In this document: positions 25,049-32,961 of the stretch, one piece after another
Layout: every line of letters starts with the position of its first letter
How positions within the stretch are numbered: the first letter of the stretch is position 1
Source: a virus
Direction: 5' to 3' (one strand)
Virus record (IMG/VR): IMGVR_UViG_3300031951_015240
Coordinates: 1-53,883 of that record
DNA: 53,883 nucleotides
Translations under genes and position numbers: made by a program
The notes under the pieces: generated by a model
Told to the model about the DNA's origin: nothing
The model's database searches: none
The model's input: only the letters and a program-made list of their open reading frames with translations

Positions 25049-26034
25049 ATTAATCTTATCTTTTCTCCAAAAACAGGATTTGGACTAACTTTATCTTTAA
25101 GTTCATTTTCTATACCATCACATATATAAAAATATTTACACTTTGTACATTCTTCGGTTTTAAAGTAACTATAAATTCTCATTCGTTCCGCTTCAGAGAA
25201 AGAATGTTCTACTTTTTCATTGTGCGTATAATTTTTTTTAGTGTCTAATGTTCCACTATAAACCGCTTTATTCCAATCTTTAAAGTCATATATATGATGA
25301 TAATGGTTTTTTATATATTTTTCTTTTGATGGCATAAAACAATAAGGAAAATATCTAGCATTAACTTCGGTTGAGTCCTTAAGGTCATCAATATAATTTG
25401 AAACATAGGAACAAATTGTTCCGTAATCAATAGGATAAAAATCTTTATTGTCTCTCCAATAATTGAGAGCAATAAAATTAACTTGGGTGGGGTTTAAAGA
25501 TTTTATAAAAGAAGTGTCTATTTTATTGTAGTTTTCATGATATACAGTTGTGTTCAATCTAACTTCAATATTTAAACGGTGGGAGTTCTCAATAGCTTTA
25601 ATTAAATTTTTAAAAGCTCCTTTTTTGCCTACAATTTTATCATGAACACTTTCATCCGTACAATGTAGACTAAAGAGTATCTCTCTTAAACCTAAGTCGA
25701 AACTTTTTTGAATAAATTCTTTATCACTAAATTTACCTCCGTGACTAAGGCAACTAATTCTATCAAATTTATTTTGGCAATAATTTAATATATTAAACCA
25801 ATTCGGTTCTACACTACTTTCACCACCACTAAGATCGATTTCTTTTATGCCATAGTCAAGTAAATAATCTATTCTTTTGTAGATTTTATCAAGTTCATCT
25901 CTCTCAGACAAACTATTTTTATAGTAACAAAATTCACATTTATAATTACAGAGTTTACCAGTATCTAATTTAGCTCTATTGTTAATAGGTCTATCATAAT
26001 CTATCAGTATTTTTTTAACACTTAATTTGTTCAT
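25042..26034 (-). CDS. Radical SAM enzyme with C-terminal Cys motif
   Basis: A 330-residue radical SAM protein from ATG 26034; a GTG eight codons earlier is also possible. The cluster cysteines are C29, C33 and C36 (LCNYKCEFC), and EIDLSGGESSVEP is the SAM-binding loop with the usual Pro replaced by Ser. The C-terminal CTKCKYFYICDGIENEL resembles the last part of SPASM domains (CxxCxxxxxC). It overlaps the upstream unknown gene by about 20 bases. The class resembles enzymes acting on peptides or on nucleotide-like substrates; no substrate can be named. Confidence 0.87.
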   Translation of the reverse strand: MNKLSVKKILIDYDRPINNRAKLDTGKLCNYKCEFCYYKNSLSERDELDKIYKRIDYLLDYGIKEIDLSGGESSVEPNWFNILNYCQNKFDRISCLSHGGKFSDKEFIQKSFDLGLREILFSLHCTDESVHDKIVGKKGAFKNLIKAIENSHRLNIEVRLNTTVYHENYNKIDTSFIKSLNPTQVNFIALNYWRDNKDFYPIDYGTICSYVSNYIDDLKDSTEVNARYFPYCFMPSKEKYIKNHYHHIYDFKDWNKAVYSGTLDTKKNYTHNEKVEHSFSEAERMRIYSYFKTEECTKCKYFYICDGIENELKDKVSPNPVFGEKIRLIW

Positions 26035-26893
26035 TGATATAATTGATAAAAAAATCACCTTGTTCTAAAGATGTATTTTTTATTCCATCCTTTTTTCTAA
26101 TTTCTAAAGCTTTATCATAATAATCTATATCATAAACAACTTCTTTATCATAGTGCATACACTCTAAAATAAATCTATTGGAACAATCTTTTTTGCCAGG
26201 TAATTTAGTATAAACATATGTAGAAAATTTATTCCACATGTCTGGGACTGGAACTTTATATGTTTTTATTTTTGTATAAAGTTCTGGTTTATTTGTAAAT
26301 ACTACTGTGTTGTTGAAAGAATATTTATTGGAAATTTCAGTTATTGTTTCTTCAGACATAAATCTACTAACATCTGTCAAATAAAACATTACAGAATTTT
26401 CTACATCATCATTTATTTTTTTAAATTTTGAATATAATAATTTTTTCTTATAATCAAAAACATTTATTTTTTTAGGAATATCATCATATATTTCAAAATC
26501 TTGAAATAAGTGACATTGCGCTTTATTGTTTATATAAAAGTCATAATTTTTTTCATGACATCTGAATAGAAAAAAATTATCTGTATATATTTCCGAATTA
26601 TCAAGTCTTGAAGATCCGTCAACTATCAATAAATTTTTTGACAATAATAGTTTTGGAAAAGGATGGTATATTAAATTTTCAACAACTAGATTATCATATT
26701 TCGTGTTTAAAGCTATATTAAATTCGTCTATTGTAGTACCATCGGACAATAGTATACAAGGATTTAGATTTGTCCAATTTTTTATAGCCCAATAATATTC
26801 AATCATTTCAAATAAATGACCACAAATTCCAAATTTGAAACCAAATGAAGTAGTTATAACTAAATCATAGTTTCTCAGATTTACTAAAGACAC
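26015..26893 (-). CDS. Unknown protein, possibly glycosyltransferase-like
   Basis: A 292-residue soluble protein. I do not recognise a family with confidence. Features are an N-terminal strand-glycine stretch (ITTSFGFKFGICGHLFEMIEYYW), LIVDGSSRL, FYLTDVSRFM, TVVFTNKPELY and a C-terminal YTKLPGKKDCSNRFILECMHYDKEVVYD. That last block resembles the C-terminal part of GT-B glycosyltransferases, where an Arg-x-Phe/Leu-x-Glu helix binds the sugar nucleotide and a strand follows. Genome position among glycosyltransferases supports that. It overlaps the following radical SAM gene. Confidence 0.5.
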   Translation of the reverse strand: MSLVNLRNYDLVITTSFGFKFGICGHLFEMIEYYWAIKNWTNLNPCILLSDGTTIDEFNIALNTKYDNLVVENLIYHPFPKLLLSKNLLIVDGSSRLDNSEIYTDNFFLFRCHEKNYDFYINNKAQCHLFQDFEIYDDIPKKINVFDYKKKLLYSKFKKINDDVENSVMFYLTDVSRFMSEETITEISNKYSFNNTVVFTNKPELYTKIKTYKVPVPDMWNKFSTYVYTKLPGKKDCSNRFILECMHYDKEVVYDIDYYDKALEIRKKDGIKNTSLEQGDFFINYINEQIKC

Positions 26894-26897
26894 AGAA

Positions 26898-27890
26898 TTA
26901 ACCGGTGATAATTTGTTCCACTGTTAATGGAGTATAACCTAAAAATTCAAAAAAGTTTTTTGGAATATTATTCGCAATTTCTAAATTTAAATTATTTTCT
27001 AATAACGTCATATATTTTTCAAAACCTTCATAATCTTTATAATTATTTGGTCTCATTCCAATTTTTAAATTTTTTATCAAGTCAAAATCCAAAAAGTTTT
27101 GATTTAACTGATCCATCAAATTTTCATTTATTAATTCTAATCTATAGTTTTCTTTTTCATAAAGACTAATAATACCATTATAATTTACAATTTTTTCCGG
27201 AAAATCTATCTGATTTTCATTTAGATGAAAATTTTTATTGGTTAAAAAATCTTCATATCTAATATTAAAGGTATTTGGTAAATTTTTAACCATTACCATA
27301 TTTAAAATAGAAATTAATCCATTTTTTAACTGACAATCAGGATCTAATTGATTGCCAAAAATGCAAGCACTAGGATTCCTGAAAAAGTTTATAACTCTTA
27401 CATTTTCTGTTCCTAACTTTTCCCTTAGGGTTTTTATACAAGAAGCAGAAAATCTTCCAGTCCATATGTTAGTTATACTATCATCCTTCAAGTCATCTAA
27501 AAGTTTTTGATACTCCATTTCATATTCTAAAGATTCATAATTTTCCAAAAAACATTCTTCACTGAATAAATTATCTATACTTGTTGTAGGCCAAGAATCT
27601 ATGAAATGATGTTCTACAATTTTTTCATTAATGTCGTGACTAAACTTATCTATTTCTTCCAATAGATAAGTTTTCTGACCTTCGGTCATTATTAAAAGAT
27701 CATTGTTTATATTACCCAATTCCGAGTTATTGCAATATATATTTGTTCCTTCTGAATCGAAAATTATGAATCCATCATTTTTATATTTTACAGTATAATC
27801 TTCAAAATTCCATATCTTTTCAGAATCTAAAATACTTCTAGCAATATATCTTAAATGTATACTTTTAGGTCCATTTATTAAGGTTATCAA
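26898..27890 (-). CDS. Sulfotransferase-like protein (tentative)
   Basis: A 330-residue soluble protein. The start ITLINGPKSIHLRYIARSIL could be a divergent PAPS-binding loop, VRVINFFRNPSACIFG near residue 170 resembles the 3'-phosphate-binding IxxxRNP motif, and NIRYEDFLTN near 210 is the RYEDL motif seen in many sulfotransferases. A conserved catalytic His is not clear. It follows the small 134-residue gene by two bases. If correct, it would sulfate a sugar or tyrosine; Tyr residues exist in the CTCNCNY tails, but no direct link is shown. Confidence 0.5.
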   Translation of the reverse strand: MITLINGPKSIHLRYIARSILDSEKIWNFEDYTVKYKNDGFIIFDSEGTNIYCNNSELGNINNDLLIMTEGQKTYLLEEIDKFSHDINEKIVEHHFIDSWPTTSIDNLFSEECFLENYESLEYEMEYQKLLDDLKDDSITNIWTGRFSASCIKTLREKLGTENVRVINFFRNPSACIFGNQLDPDCQLKNGLISILNMVMVKNLPNTFNIRYEDFLTNKNFHLNENQIDFPEKIVNYNGIISLYEKENYRLELINENLMDQLNQNFLDFDLIKNLKIGMRPNNYKDYEGFEKYMTLLENNLNLEIANNIPKNFFEFLGYTPLTVEQIITG

Positions 27891-27892
27891 AT

Positions 27893-28297
27893 TTATCTCC
27901 TTAGATAAGACTCTACAATTTCATTAACACTCGTTTCATCATTCAAGTTTGATAAATTATTTAATTTTTCAATAATATCGTAAAATTCATCTTTTTTTCT
28001 TTGTAATTCTTTTATAGAATCTCTAAGATTAATATATTTTTCCAAATCATTTATTAATTGTATATCACCAGTTTCTATAATTTTTATATAAATTTCTTCC
28101 CTATTATGTTCACTAATAAAATAACCTTTTGACGTAAATTCATTATTTAACATTAAAAAACTTACAAAATCCAAAAGTTTAAAAGTTAAAAGTTCATCTC
28201 CAAAAATTCCTCTTGCTTTTAACTTACATGCATTAATTGCTTTTCCAGCATAAGTATTCGCATCAATACCTTCAATTTCAACTCTATCATTTTTCAT
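27893..28297 (-). CDS. Unknown small protein with coiled coil, 134 residues
   Basis: A 134-residue protein with no recognised family. The first part is mixed; the last about 50 residues (ELQRKKDEFYDIIEKLNNLSNLNDE...) are charged and helical and likely form a coiled coil. There is one Cys (INACKLKA). It overlaps the membrane protein gene by 11 bases and lies just downstream of the Cys-repeat protein gene, so it may be a chaperone or adaptor for that product. This is inferred from position only. Confidence 0.6.
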   Translation of the reverse strand: MKNDRVEIEGIDANTYAGKAINACKLKARGIFGDELLTFKLLDFVSFLMLNNEFTSKGYFISEHNREEIYIKIIETGDIQLINDLEKYINLRDSIKELQRKKDEFYDIIEKLNNLSNLNDETSVNEIVESYLRR

Positions 28298-28712
28298 TTA
28301 ATTTCTCCATTATTTTATAATTAAAATATAATCTTATTACATTGGTGGCAGCATGATGCACAAATATTTGTGGTATAAAAGAATGTGTTATACTAGTAAT
28401 GGATGCAATTAACAGTCCATTAAATATTTTAACTTTATTGAAAGGATTTATCATTCCATCTTCGATCAATTTTACATACTGCTTTTTATATTTCTTTTCT
28501 TCTAAAACATCTTTTTCTGGTTTTCCACGATTAAATGTTTCATCTTCAAACCATCGCAACATTAATCCATGATACATTGTGTTTATTCGTGCTATCACAA
28601 AGTTTTCTAAAAATTTTAAAGAGAAAAGACAATAAATTAAAAAAATGATGGAACACAAAAATAACCAAGATCCCAATCTTATTCCATGATTAAAATGTCT
28701 TATGTAAGACAT
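28287..28712 (-). CDS. Small membrane protein, two predicted TM segments
   Basis: About 141 residues from ATG 28712; an alternative ATG at 28748 adds 12 residues but lacks a ribosome binding site, while GAAGAA precedes 28712. Hydrophobic stretches are LGSWLFLCSIIFLIYCLFSL near the N-terminus and GLLIASITSITHSFIPQIF near the C-terminus, with a charged middle (EKDVLEEKKYKKQ). The two-TM hairpin shape recalls small phage membrane proteins but no family is recognised. It sits between the Cys-repeat gene and the coiled-coil gene. Confidence 0.55.
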   Translation of the reverse strand: MSYIRHFNHGIRLGSWLFLCSIIFLIYCLFSLKFLENFVIARINTMYHGLMLRWFEDETFNRGKPEKDVLEEKKYKKQYVKLIEDGMINPFNKVKIFNGLLIASITSITHSFIPQIFVHHAATNVIRLYFNYKIMEKLNEK

Positions 28713-28759
28713 ATTGGTTTCTTCTAAATGATTTAGTTGAAAAAACATAATATTTTTAA

Positions 28760-29368
28760 TTAGGAGTAATTACAGTTGCAGGTACATGCGTAATTACAGT
28801 TACATGTACAATAATTGCAATTACAAGTACAATAATTACAATTACAGGTGCAAACTTGCCCAGCAGAATTCAAAGCATTAATGAGAGAATTCAGAATTGT
28901 AGCTCTAATTTGAGTTGCTGGATCTGTGGTAACTGCTGCTGGAACACCAGTTGGTGCAGCAGTAGTAGGAAAGGTTGTTATTGTGGGACTATTTACTGTC
29001 GGACCATTAGGCAAATTAGCATTTGCACCAGACCAATCATTATAAACTTGATTTGTCCTAGAATCGGCAACAGCAAAAAGTGCTCGGATATTATTAAAGT
29101 CGGCAGCTCTAATGTTTGTTGTTGATAACGAACCTTTAGTGGCGCTGCCTCCCCTTCTCGTATTTTCTTCTTTTGCTTTATCAAGCAGCGATTGAAAAAA
29201 CGATCTAGTTATTAAATCCTCTCCAGCTACAACATTCGCAAGATCATAATTCACTGCATTACTACCAACAGTTCCTTGTATAGTTATTGATAGCCTTTTA
29301 TGTTCACCAGCAGGAGTTGTGTTAGTACCTACTCCAAGAGTAGTGTCAAACATTTTACCTAAAGCCAT
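28760..29368 (-). CDS. Virion-like protein with CTCNCNY cysteine-repeat tail (candidate radical SAM substrate)
   Basis: A 202-residue protein. Residues 1-130 look like a folded domain (DTTLGVGTNTTPAGEH..., LANVVAGEDLITRSFFQSLL, RAADFNNIRALFAVAD), without a signal peptide. About 130-170 is a Thr/Pro/Ala-rich linker plus a short helix. The C-terminus from residue 173 is four copies of CTCNCNY (with one Ala before the last copy) and a final Ser: 12 cysteines in 30 residues. The ATG has a strong AAAGGAAA ribosome binding site at 29375-29382. Four radical SAM genes, two next to small helper-like genes, lie directly upstream in the same run. The tail could be a modified peptide core of a RiPP-like system, or a metal-binding or disulfide tail. 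Confidence 0.8.
   Translation of the reverse strand: MALGKMFDTTLGVGTNTTPAGEHKRLSITIQGTVGSNAVNYDLANVVAGEDLITRSFFQSLLDKAKEENTRRGGSATKGSLSTTNIRAADFNNIRALFAVADSRTNQVYNDWSGANANLPNGPTVNSPTITTFPTTAAPTGVPAAVTTDPATQIRATILNSLINALNSAGQVCTCNCNYCTCNCNYCTCNCNYACTCNCNYS
28766..28852 (-). repeat. CTCNCNY heptapeptide repeat, 4 units
   Basis: Four 21-base units encode CTCNCNY; a GCA codon (Ala) separates units 3 and 4. Every difference between the units' codons is synonymous (TGC/TGT, ACC/ACT/ACA, AAT/AAC, TAT/TAC), so the peptide is kept while the DNA has drifted. That pattern points to selection on each residue. Confidence 0.9.
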
Positions 29369-29369
29369 C

Positions 29370-29762
29370 TTATATTTCCTTTGATAAAAAATCTAAATTA
29401 TTTTTTGCTGAACTTTTTGCTAAAAACTTTTCATAGTCATCAAGATCGGATGTTATAAAGTCTAAAGTTTCCAAGTCCGGCTCTTTATTACTAGATTCTT
29501 GAGTATTGTTATTTTGAATAATTGATAAAACCATTTGTTCAATATCAACACCCAAAGCATCACAAATTTGTTGAATGTAAACAGAAATATCAATTTGTTC
29601 CTTTTTCTCATTATTTTCAGAAATAGATTGTGCTAAACTCATAGCTGTGTCAAAACCTATCCAAATTAAGTTGGCGAGGCCTTCATCATATTCCGATATC
29701 TCTTTAATATTTTGTGAAATACTCGTTAACTTTTCAATTACAATTTCTCTATCAGTGCTCAT
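29370..29762 (-). CDS. Unknown acidic helical protein, 130 residues
   Basis: A 130-residue acidic protein without a recognised domain. It is mostly helical (SISQNIKEISEYDEGLANLIWIGFDTAM...), has one Cys, and has a negatively charged C-terminus (DLETLDFITSDLDDYEKFLAK). It starts with an ATGA overlap with the radical SAM gene at 29759-30652 and ends one base before the Cys-repeat gene. The position and small size would suit a peptide-binding partner, chaperone or recognition element for that protein. No winged-helix RRE pattern can be shown by eye. Confidence 0.65.
   Translation of the reverse strand: MSTDREIVIEKLTSISQNIKEISEYDEGLANLIWIGFDTAMSLAQSISENNEKKEQIDISVYIQQICDALGVDIEQMVLSIIQNNNTQESSNKEPDLETLDFITSDLDDYEKFLAKSSAKNNLDFLSKEI
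29375..29382 (-). promoter_or_regulatory. Strong ribosome binding site of the Cys-repeat gene
   Basis: Minus-strand AAAGGAAA lies 6-13 bases before ATG 29368, with GGA at about 9 bases. It is one of the few clear sites within the operon, where most genes rely on ATGA coupling, and suggests higher translation of the Cys-repeat protein. Confidence 0.5.
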
Positions 29763-30652
29763 ATTATTACCTTTTCTTTAAAATCATGAAATTTCGGGGA
29801 GTTCTCATAATTACCATATGTGGTTACATTACCCTCGTCAGTAAAATAAGTTTTTACTTCCTTTCTCTCACCACATCCATCACACATGTCACAAAATAAC
29901 TCACAAACTGGAACATCAATTATCCTATTTATCCAATCTTTCCTGAGACTTTCTTTCATGTTTTGGAGCAAGTCAATTTGAATTTTATTGAGAGTTTCCC
30001 ACGCAACGGATGTTATAAGACGGGTTGGTTTAAAATATCTAATAATATTGGACATATCTTCATAGCAATTATGAACGTTTTTGTGATGTATGGTGTATCT
30101 TATCCTAAATTTCATTGCGTTTTTTCTCAAATTTCTGAAAACTTGGATCATTAAATTAGTTGAATCCTTGCCGCCGTGTGTGACTCTATCCGAATTTCCT
30201 ATACCGTCAAAACTAACGTCTATACTTAACAAGTTTTTTTTATAAAAAAAATTGTTTTTTGTTTCCTCTATAAAACTTTGTTTTAGGTATCTTATGCCAT
30301 TTGTGTTTAAATTAAAATGAACATTTTTCTTTTTTGTATAGGCATAATTCATGGCATAACAAACATTATCCCATTCCATAGTAGCTTCTCCACCAAAAAG
30401 AACAAATAATGTTTGACTATTGGGATCTTCTCTTTCTATAACTCTATCGATACTTTTTTTAATATCTTCTTTAGACAAAATTTGTGGAGGGCGACCAGGC
30501 AAATCTTCATAACAATATGTACAAGCTAAATTACATTTATTTGTGAAATATAATACATTTACTCCCGAATCTTTAGTTACAGTTTTATCCGTTTCATGTC
30601 CTACATAAAAATTTATTTGAGGATACTTTTTTTTGAAAGTTTCGGCGTTCAT
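29759..30652 (-). CDS. Radical SAM enzyme, lacks full SPASM domain
   Basis: A 297-residue radical SAM protein. C40, C44 and C47 (KCNLACTYC) bind the cluster, and LFGGEATMEW is the GGE motif (the usual Pro is Ala). An N-terminal extension of about 30 residues precedes the barrel. The C-terminal CELFCDMCDGCGERKE could hold another cluster but the region is shorter than a full SPASM. Barrel details (DVSFDGIGNSDRVT) match peptide-maturing members. It sits between two small unknown genes with ATGA overlaps and is two genes upstream of the Cys-repeat protein, which makes it a prime candidate for its modification. Confidence 0.88.
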   Translation of the reverse strand: MNAETFKKKYPQINFYVGHETDKTVTKDSGVNVLYFTNKCNLACTYCYEDLPGRPPQILSKEDIKKSIDRVIEREDPNSQTLFVLFGGEATMEWDNVCYAMNYAYTKKKNVHFNLNTNGIRYLKQSFIEETKNNFFYKKNLLSIDVSFDGIGNSDRVTHGGKDSTNLMIQVFRNLRKNAMKFRIRYTIHHKNVHNCYEDMSNIIRYFKPTRLITSVAWETLNKIQIDLLQNMKESLRKDWINRIIDVPVCELFCDMCDGCGERKEVKTYFTDEGNVTTYGNYENSPKFHDFKEKVII

Positions 30653-30978
30653 ATTTCTTTTTTTCGTCTAGCACTTTTAGTTTTATCCATTGTATAGACA
30701 TTATTAGGATTCATTTCTTTACGCTGTTTTGCCGTTTTGATTATGAATGACATATTGTCCAAAAATTTAACATAATCAAATTTATATTCGAATAAATGTC
30801 CTCTCTCAGTCAGTTCAAATCCTACATACTTACTATCGACTTTGGCTTTTCCCTTTTTAGCTTCTTCTATTTGTTTCGACAAATCATCAACAGTCAAAAC
30901 TTTATTGCTTTGATGTTCAACTGGTTGCATCTCAACTTTAATAGGTATAGATACAATACTTTTAAAATTTTTCTTCAT
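30649..30978 (-). CDS. Unknown basic protein, 109 residues, between radical SAM genes
   Basis: A 109-residue basic protein with no Cys and no recognised domain. It has an N-terminal beta-like stretch (IVSIPIKVEMQP), a helical middle (LSKQIEEAKKGKAKV), then ELTERGHLFEYKFDYVKFLDN and a Lys/Arg-rich end. It overlaps the radical SAM gene upstream by one base (TAATG) and the one downstream by ATGA, so all three are coupled. Size and position suit a small partner such as a peptide-recognition protein. This is positional inference. Confidence 0.65.
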   Translation of the reverse strand: MKKNFKSIVSIPIKVEMQPVEHQSNKVLTVDDLSKQIEEAKKGKAKVDSKYVGFELTERGHLFEYKFDYVKFLDNMSFIIKTAKQRKEMNPNNVYTMDKTKSARRKKEI

Positions 30979-31826
30979 TAAATTTCCTTAGGATACATCA
31001 TAAGTCCACCTTCACAAACTTCTTTTGGACAAATAACCTTTTTCGTAATATCTTTTAAAGATAATGGCATAATTTCGTTAGTGCAAACATTTTTAACTAC
31101 ATTATTTAATTCTATTTGAAAAGATTCCGGTAAACATTTATAGCCTTTGAAATTATTTTTTTTATCGTATAATAATCTTAAATTTGTAGTATTTTCTCGA
31201 AAGCCATTATCATATAAAACATCCATATCAATCATAGATTCAGCAGTAGAAGCTTCTACGAAAAAATCTTCTTCTAAATTACTTGAATAATATTTTGTGT
31301 CTCTTAAAAAATTTAATGTAAATTTTATATCCTCCAACTTACACTTATCAATAATTTTTAAAATGTAATTTTTATATTCAGGCATCATACTTATATGAAC
31401 CTCACAGTTTAGATTTTTACACTTATCTAAAAAATCTTCTTTGTGATATTCGGGGTGAAAGGATGCGTAATATGTAACTTTCGAAAAACTTTTTATATTT
31501 TTATAAAAATTTTCTGATCTAGTTAAGTTAGTAAAAAAATAAATTTTAGTTAAATTTTCAATTTCATTTAATCCACTTAATATATCTTCGATATTGGGAT
31601 GTAATGTTGGTTCCCCACCAGTCAAACAAATCTCAAAAGGTTTAGAAATAGTTTTTAATCTACTTATAATCAATTTATAATTATTTGAAATTTGAGTATT
31701 ATCATTATAATCATAACTCAAATGTTCCTTTACATTACAGTAGGAACATTTTAAATTACACCAATTTAATATATGCCAGTTAATTCTAAGAATTTTATCT
31801 TGACTGGTGCAAGAAACAATTTTCAT
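30978..31826 (-). CDS. Radical SAM enzyme (paralogue of 23485-24387)
   Basis: About 282 residues from ATG 31826, which follows the upstream TAA by one base and has TAGGAAC as ribosome binding site; an earlier in-frame start would add 14 residues inside the upstream gene. C23, C27 and C30 (WCNLKCSYC) bind the cluster, and ICLTGGEPTLHP is the GGE motif. The C-terminal CLP...ELNNVVKNVC and CPKEVCEGG match the layout of 23485-24387. The end is coupled to the 109-residue gene by TAATG. Confidence 0.88.
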   Translation of the reverse strand: MKIVSCTSQDKILRINWHILNWCNLKCSYCNVKEHLSYDYNDNTQISNNYKLIISRLKTISKPFEICLTGGEPTLHPNIEDILSGLNEIENLTKIYFFTNLTRSENFYKNIKSFSKVTYYASFHPEYHKEDFLDKCKNLNCEVHISMMPEYKNYILKIIDKCKLEDIKFTLNFLRDTKYYSSNLEEDFFVEASTAESMIDMDVLYDNGFRENTTNLRLLYDKKNNFKGYKCLPESFQIELNNVVKNVCTNEIMPLSLKDITKKVICPKEVCEGGLMMYPKEI

Positions 31827-31827
31827 G

Positions 31828-32952
31828 TTAGTTCCTACACTCCACACCTTCATTTTCAACACCAACATTTTCGATATAATTTAAAACCAAATCTTGGAAA
31901 ACTCTTTCGTCTTTACACTCATCTACCACTCGCATTGCTTGTTCATAATATATGTGGAACAATTCACAAATACTATCTAATGGTTTATTATCATTCATAA
32001 TTTGAGAATATGTACAACCGGCATTACACACCTGTTTCAAATCACACGGTTCACATTTATCATAATTTTTTGGATTAAAAATGTCTTGATAGTACCTAAA
32101 ATTATACTGTTCATCCATTTTCATAATTTTTTTGGATGCAAACCTAGCGCAAGGGTAGAATTCCCCAGAACTCATCAATACTCCACCATTAGTTCCAGCA
32201 AAACAACCAAAAGGTCTTTTACCTTTCACTAAACCATAGAGAATATCTAAAATAGCTAGTTTTAAAAATCCTACTGAACATGGTTTACCAGATTTTATCT
32301 TTTCTATCCAAAAATCTGCAAGTCTTTCACATTCATATCTAAACTGTATTATATCATCTTCTGTCCAAACATCATCACGAACAATACTAAAATCGGGATG
32401 ATCTATACCCCAATCTAAGAGAAATTCAAAATTCTCTTTCATGTCTTTTGTATTTCCTGGCCATATCATGACCTTACATCCGTTTGTCAAATTCTTTATG
32501 ATATCTTTCTTATATTCATACATCGAAAGTATACCATCAAACAATTCGCCTGTTTCTGGATTAGTATTTTCCAAAAGTGGAAGTAAAGGTCTACTCTCAT
32601 TAGAACTCATACCATCAAAAGACCAAGAAACGCCAACACCATTATTTCTCAAATAATTAGCTTTATCTTGATCAATCATCGTTAAATTTGTGATGATATT
32701 AATACCTTTACATTTATCATCCGATCTTAAATAAGGAACAGCGTGAGTTATTAGGTCCCAATTTAATAAAGGTTCACCACCAAAAAAACTTACATGATAA
32801 TCTTTATCACCGGACCTTTGCATTAATTTTGGCAGGTCTTTCATACCCTGATCAAAAACTTCTTTCGTCATCCAAGTTGGTCTGTTTGCCACATAACAAT
32901 ACGGACAACCTAGATTACACTTTTCAGTAACACTTACTTCTAATGTAAACAT
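31828..32952 (-). CDS. Radical SAM/SPASM peptide-maturase-like enzyme
   Basis: A 374-residue radical SAM enzyme with a full SPASM-like C-terminus. C12, C16 and C19 (KCNLGCPYC) bind the SAM cluster, with SFFGGEPLLNW as the GGE motif. The auxiliary cysteines are FGCFAGTNGGVLMSSGEFYPC, then CEPCDLKQVCNAGC, then SICELF. This order is the pattern of anSMEs and sactipeptide/ranthipeptide maturases, which act on peptides or proteins. It follows another SPASM enzyme after nine bases. It is one of the strongest candidates for modifying the CTCNCNY tail. Confidence 0.9.
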   Translation of the reverse strand: MFTLEVSVTEKCNLGCPYCYVANRPTWMTKEVFDQGMKDLPKLMQRSGDKDYHVSFFGGEPLLNWDLITHAVPYLRSDDKCKGINIITNLTMIDQDKANYLRNNGVGVSWSFDGMSSNESRPLLPLLENTNPETGELFDGILSMYEYKKDIIKNLTNGCKVMIWPGNTKDMKENFEFLLDWGIDHPDFSIVRDDVWTEDDIIQFRYECERLADFWIEKIKSGKPCSVGFLKLAILDILYGLVKGKRPFGCFAGTNGGVLMSSGEFYPCARFASKKIMKMDEQYNFRYYQDIFNPKNYDKCEPCDLKQVCNAGCTYSQIMNDNKPLDSICELFHIYYEQAMRVVDECKDERVFQDLVLNYIENVGVENEGVECRN

Positions 32953-32961
32953 TTATTATCC

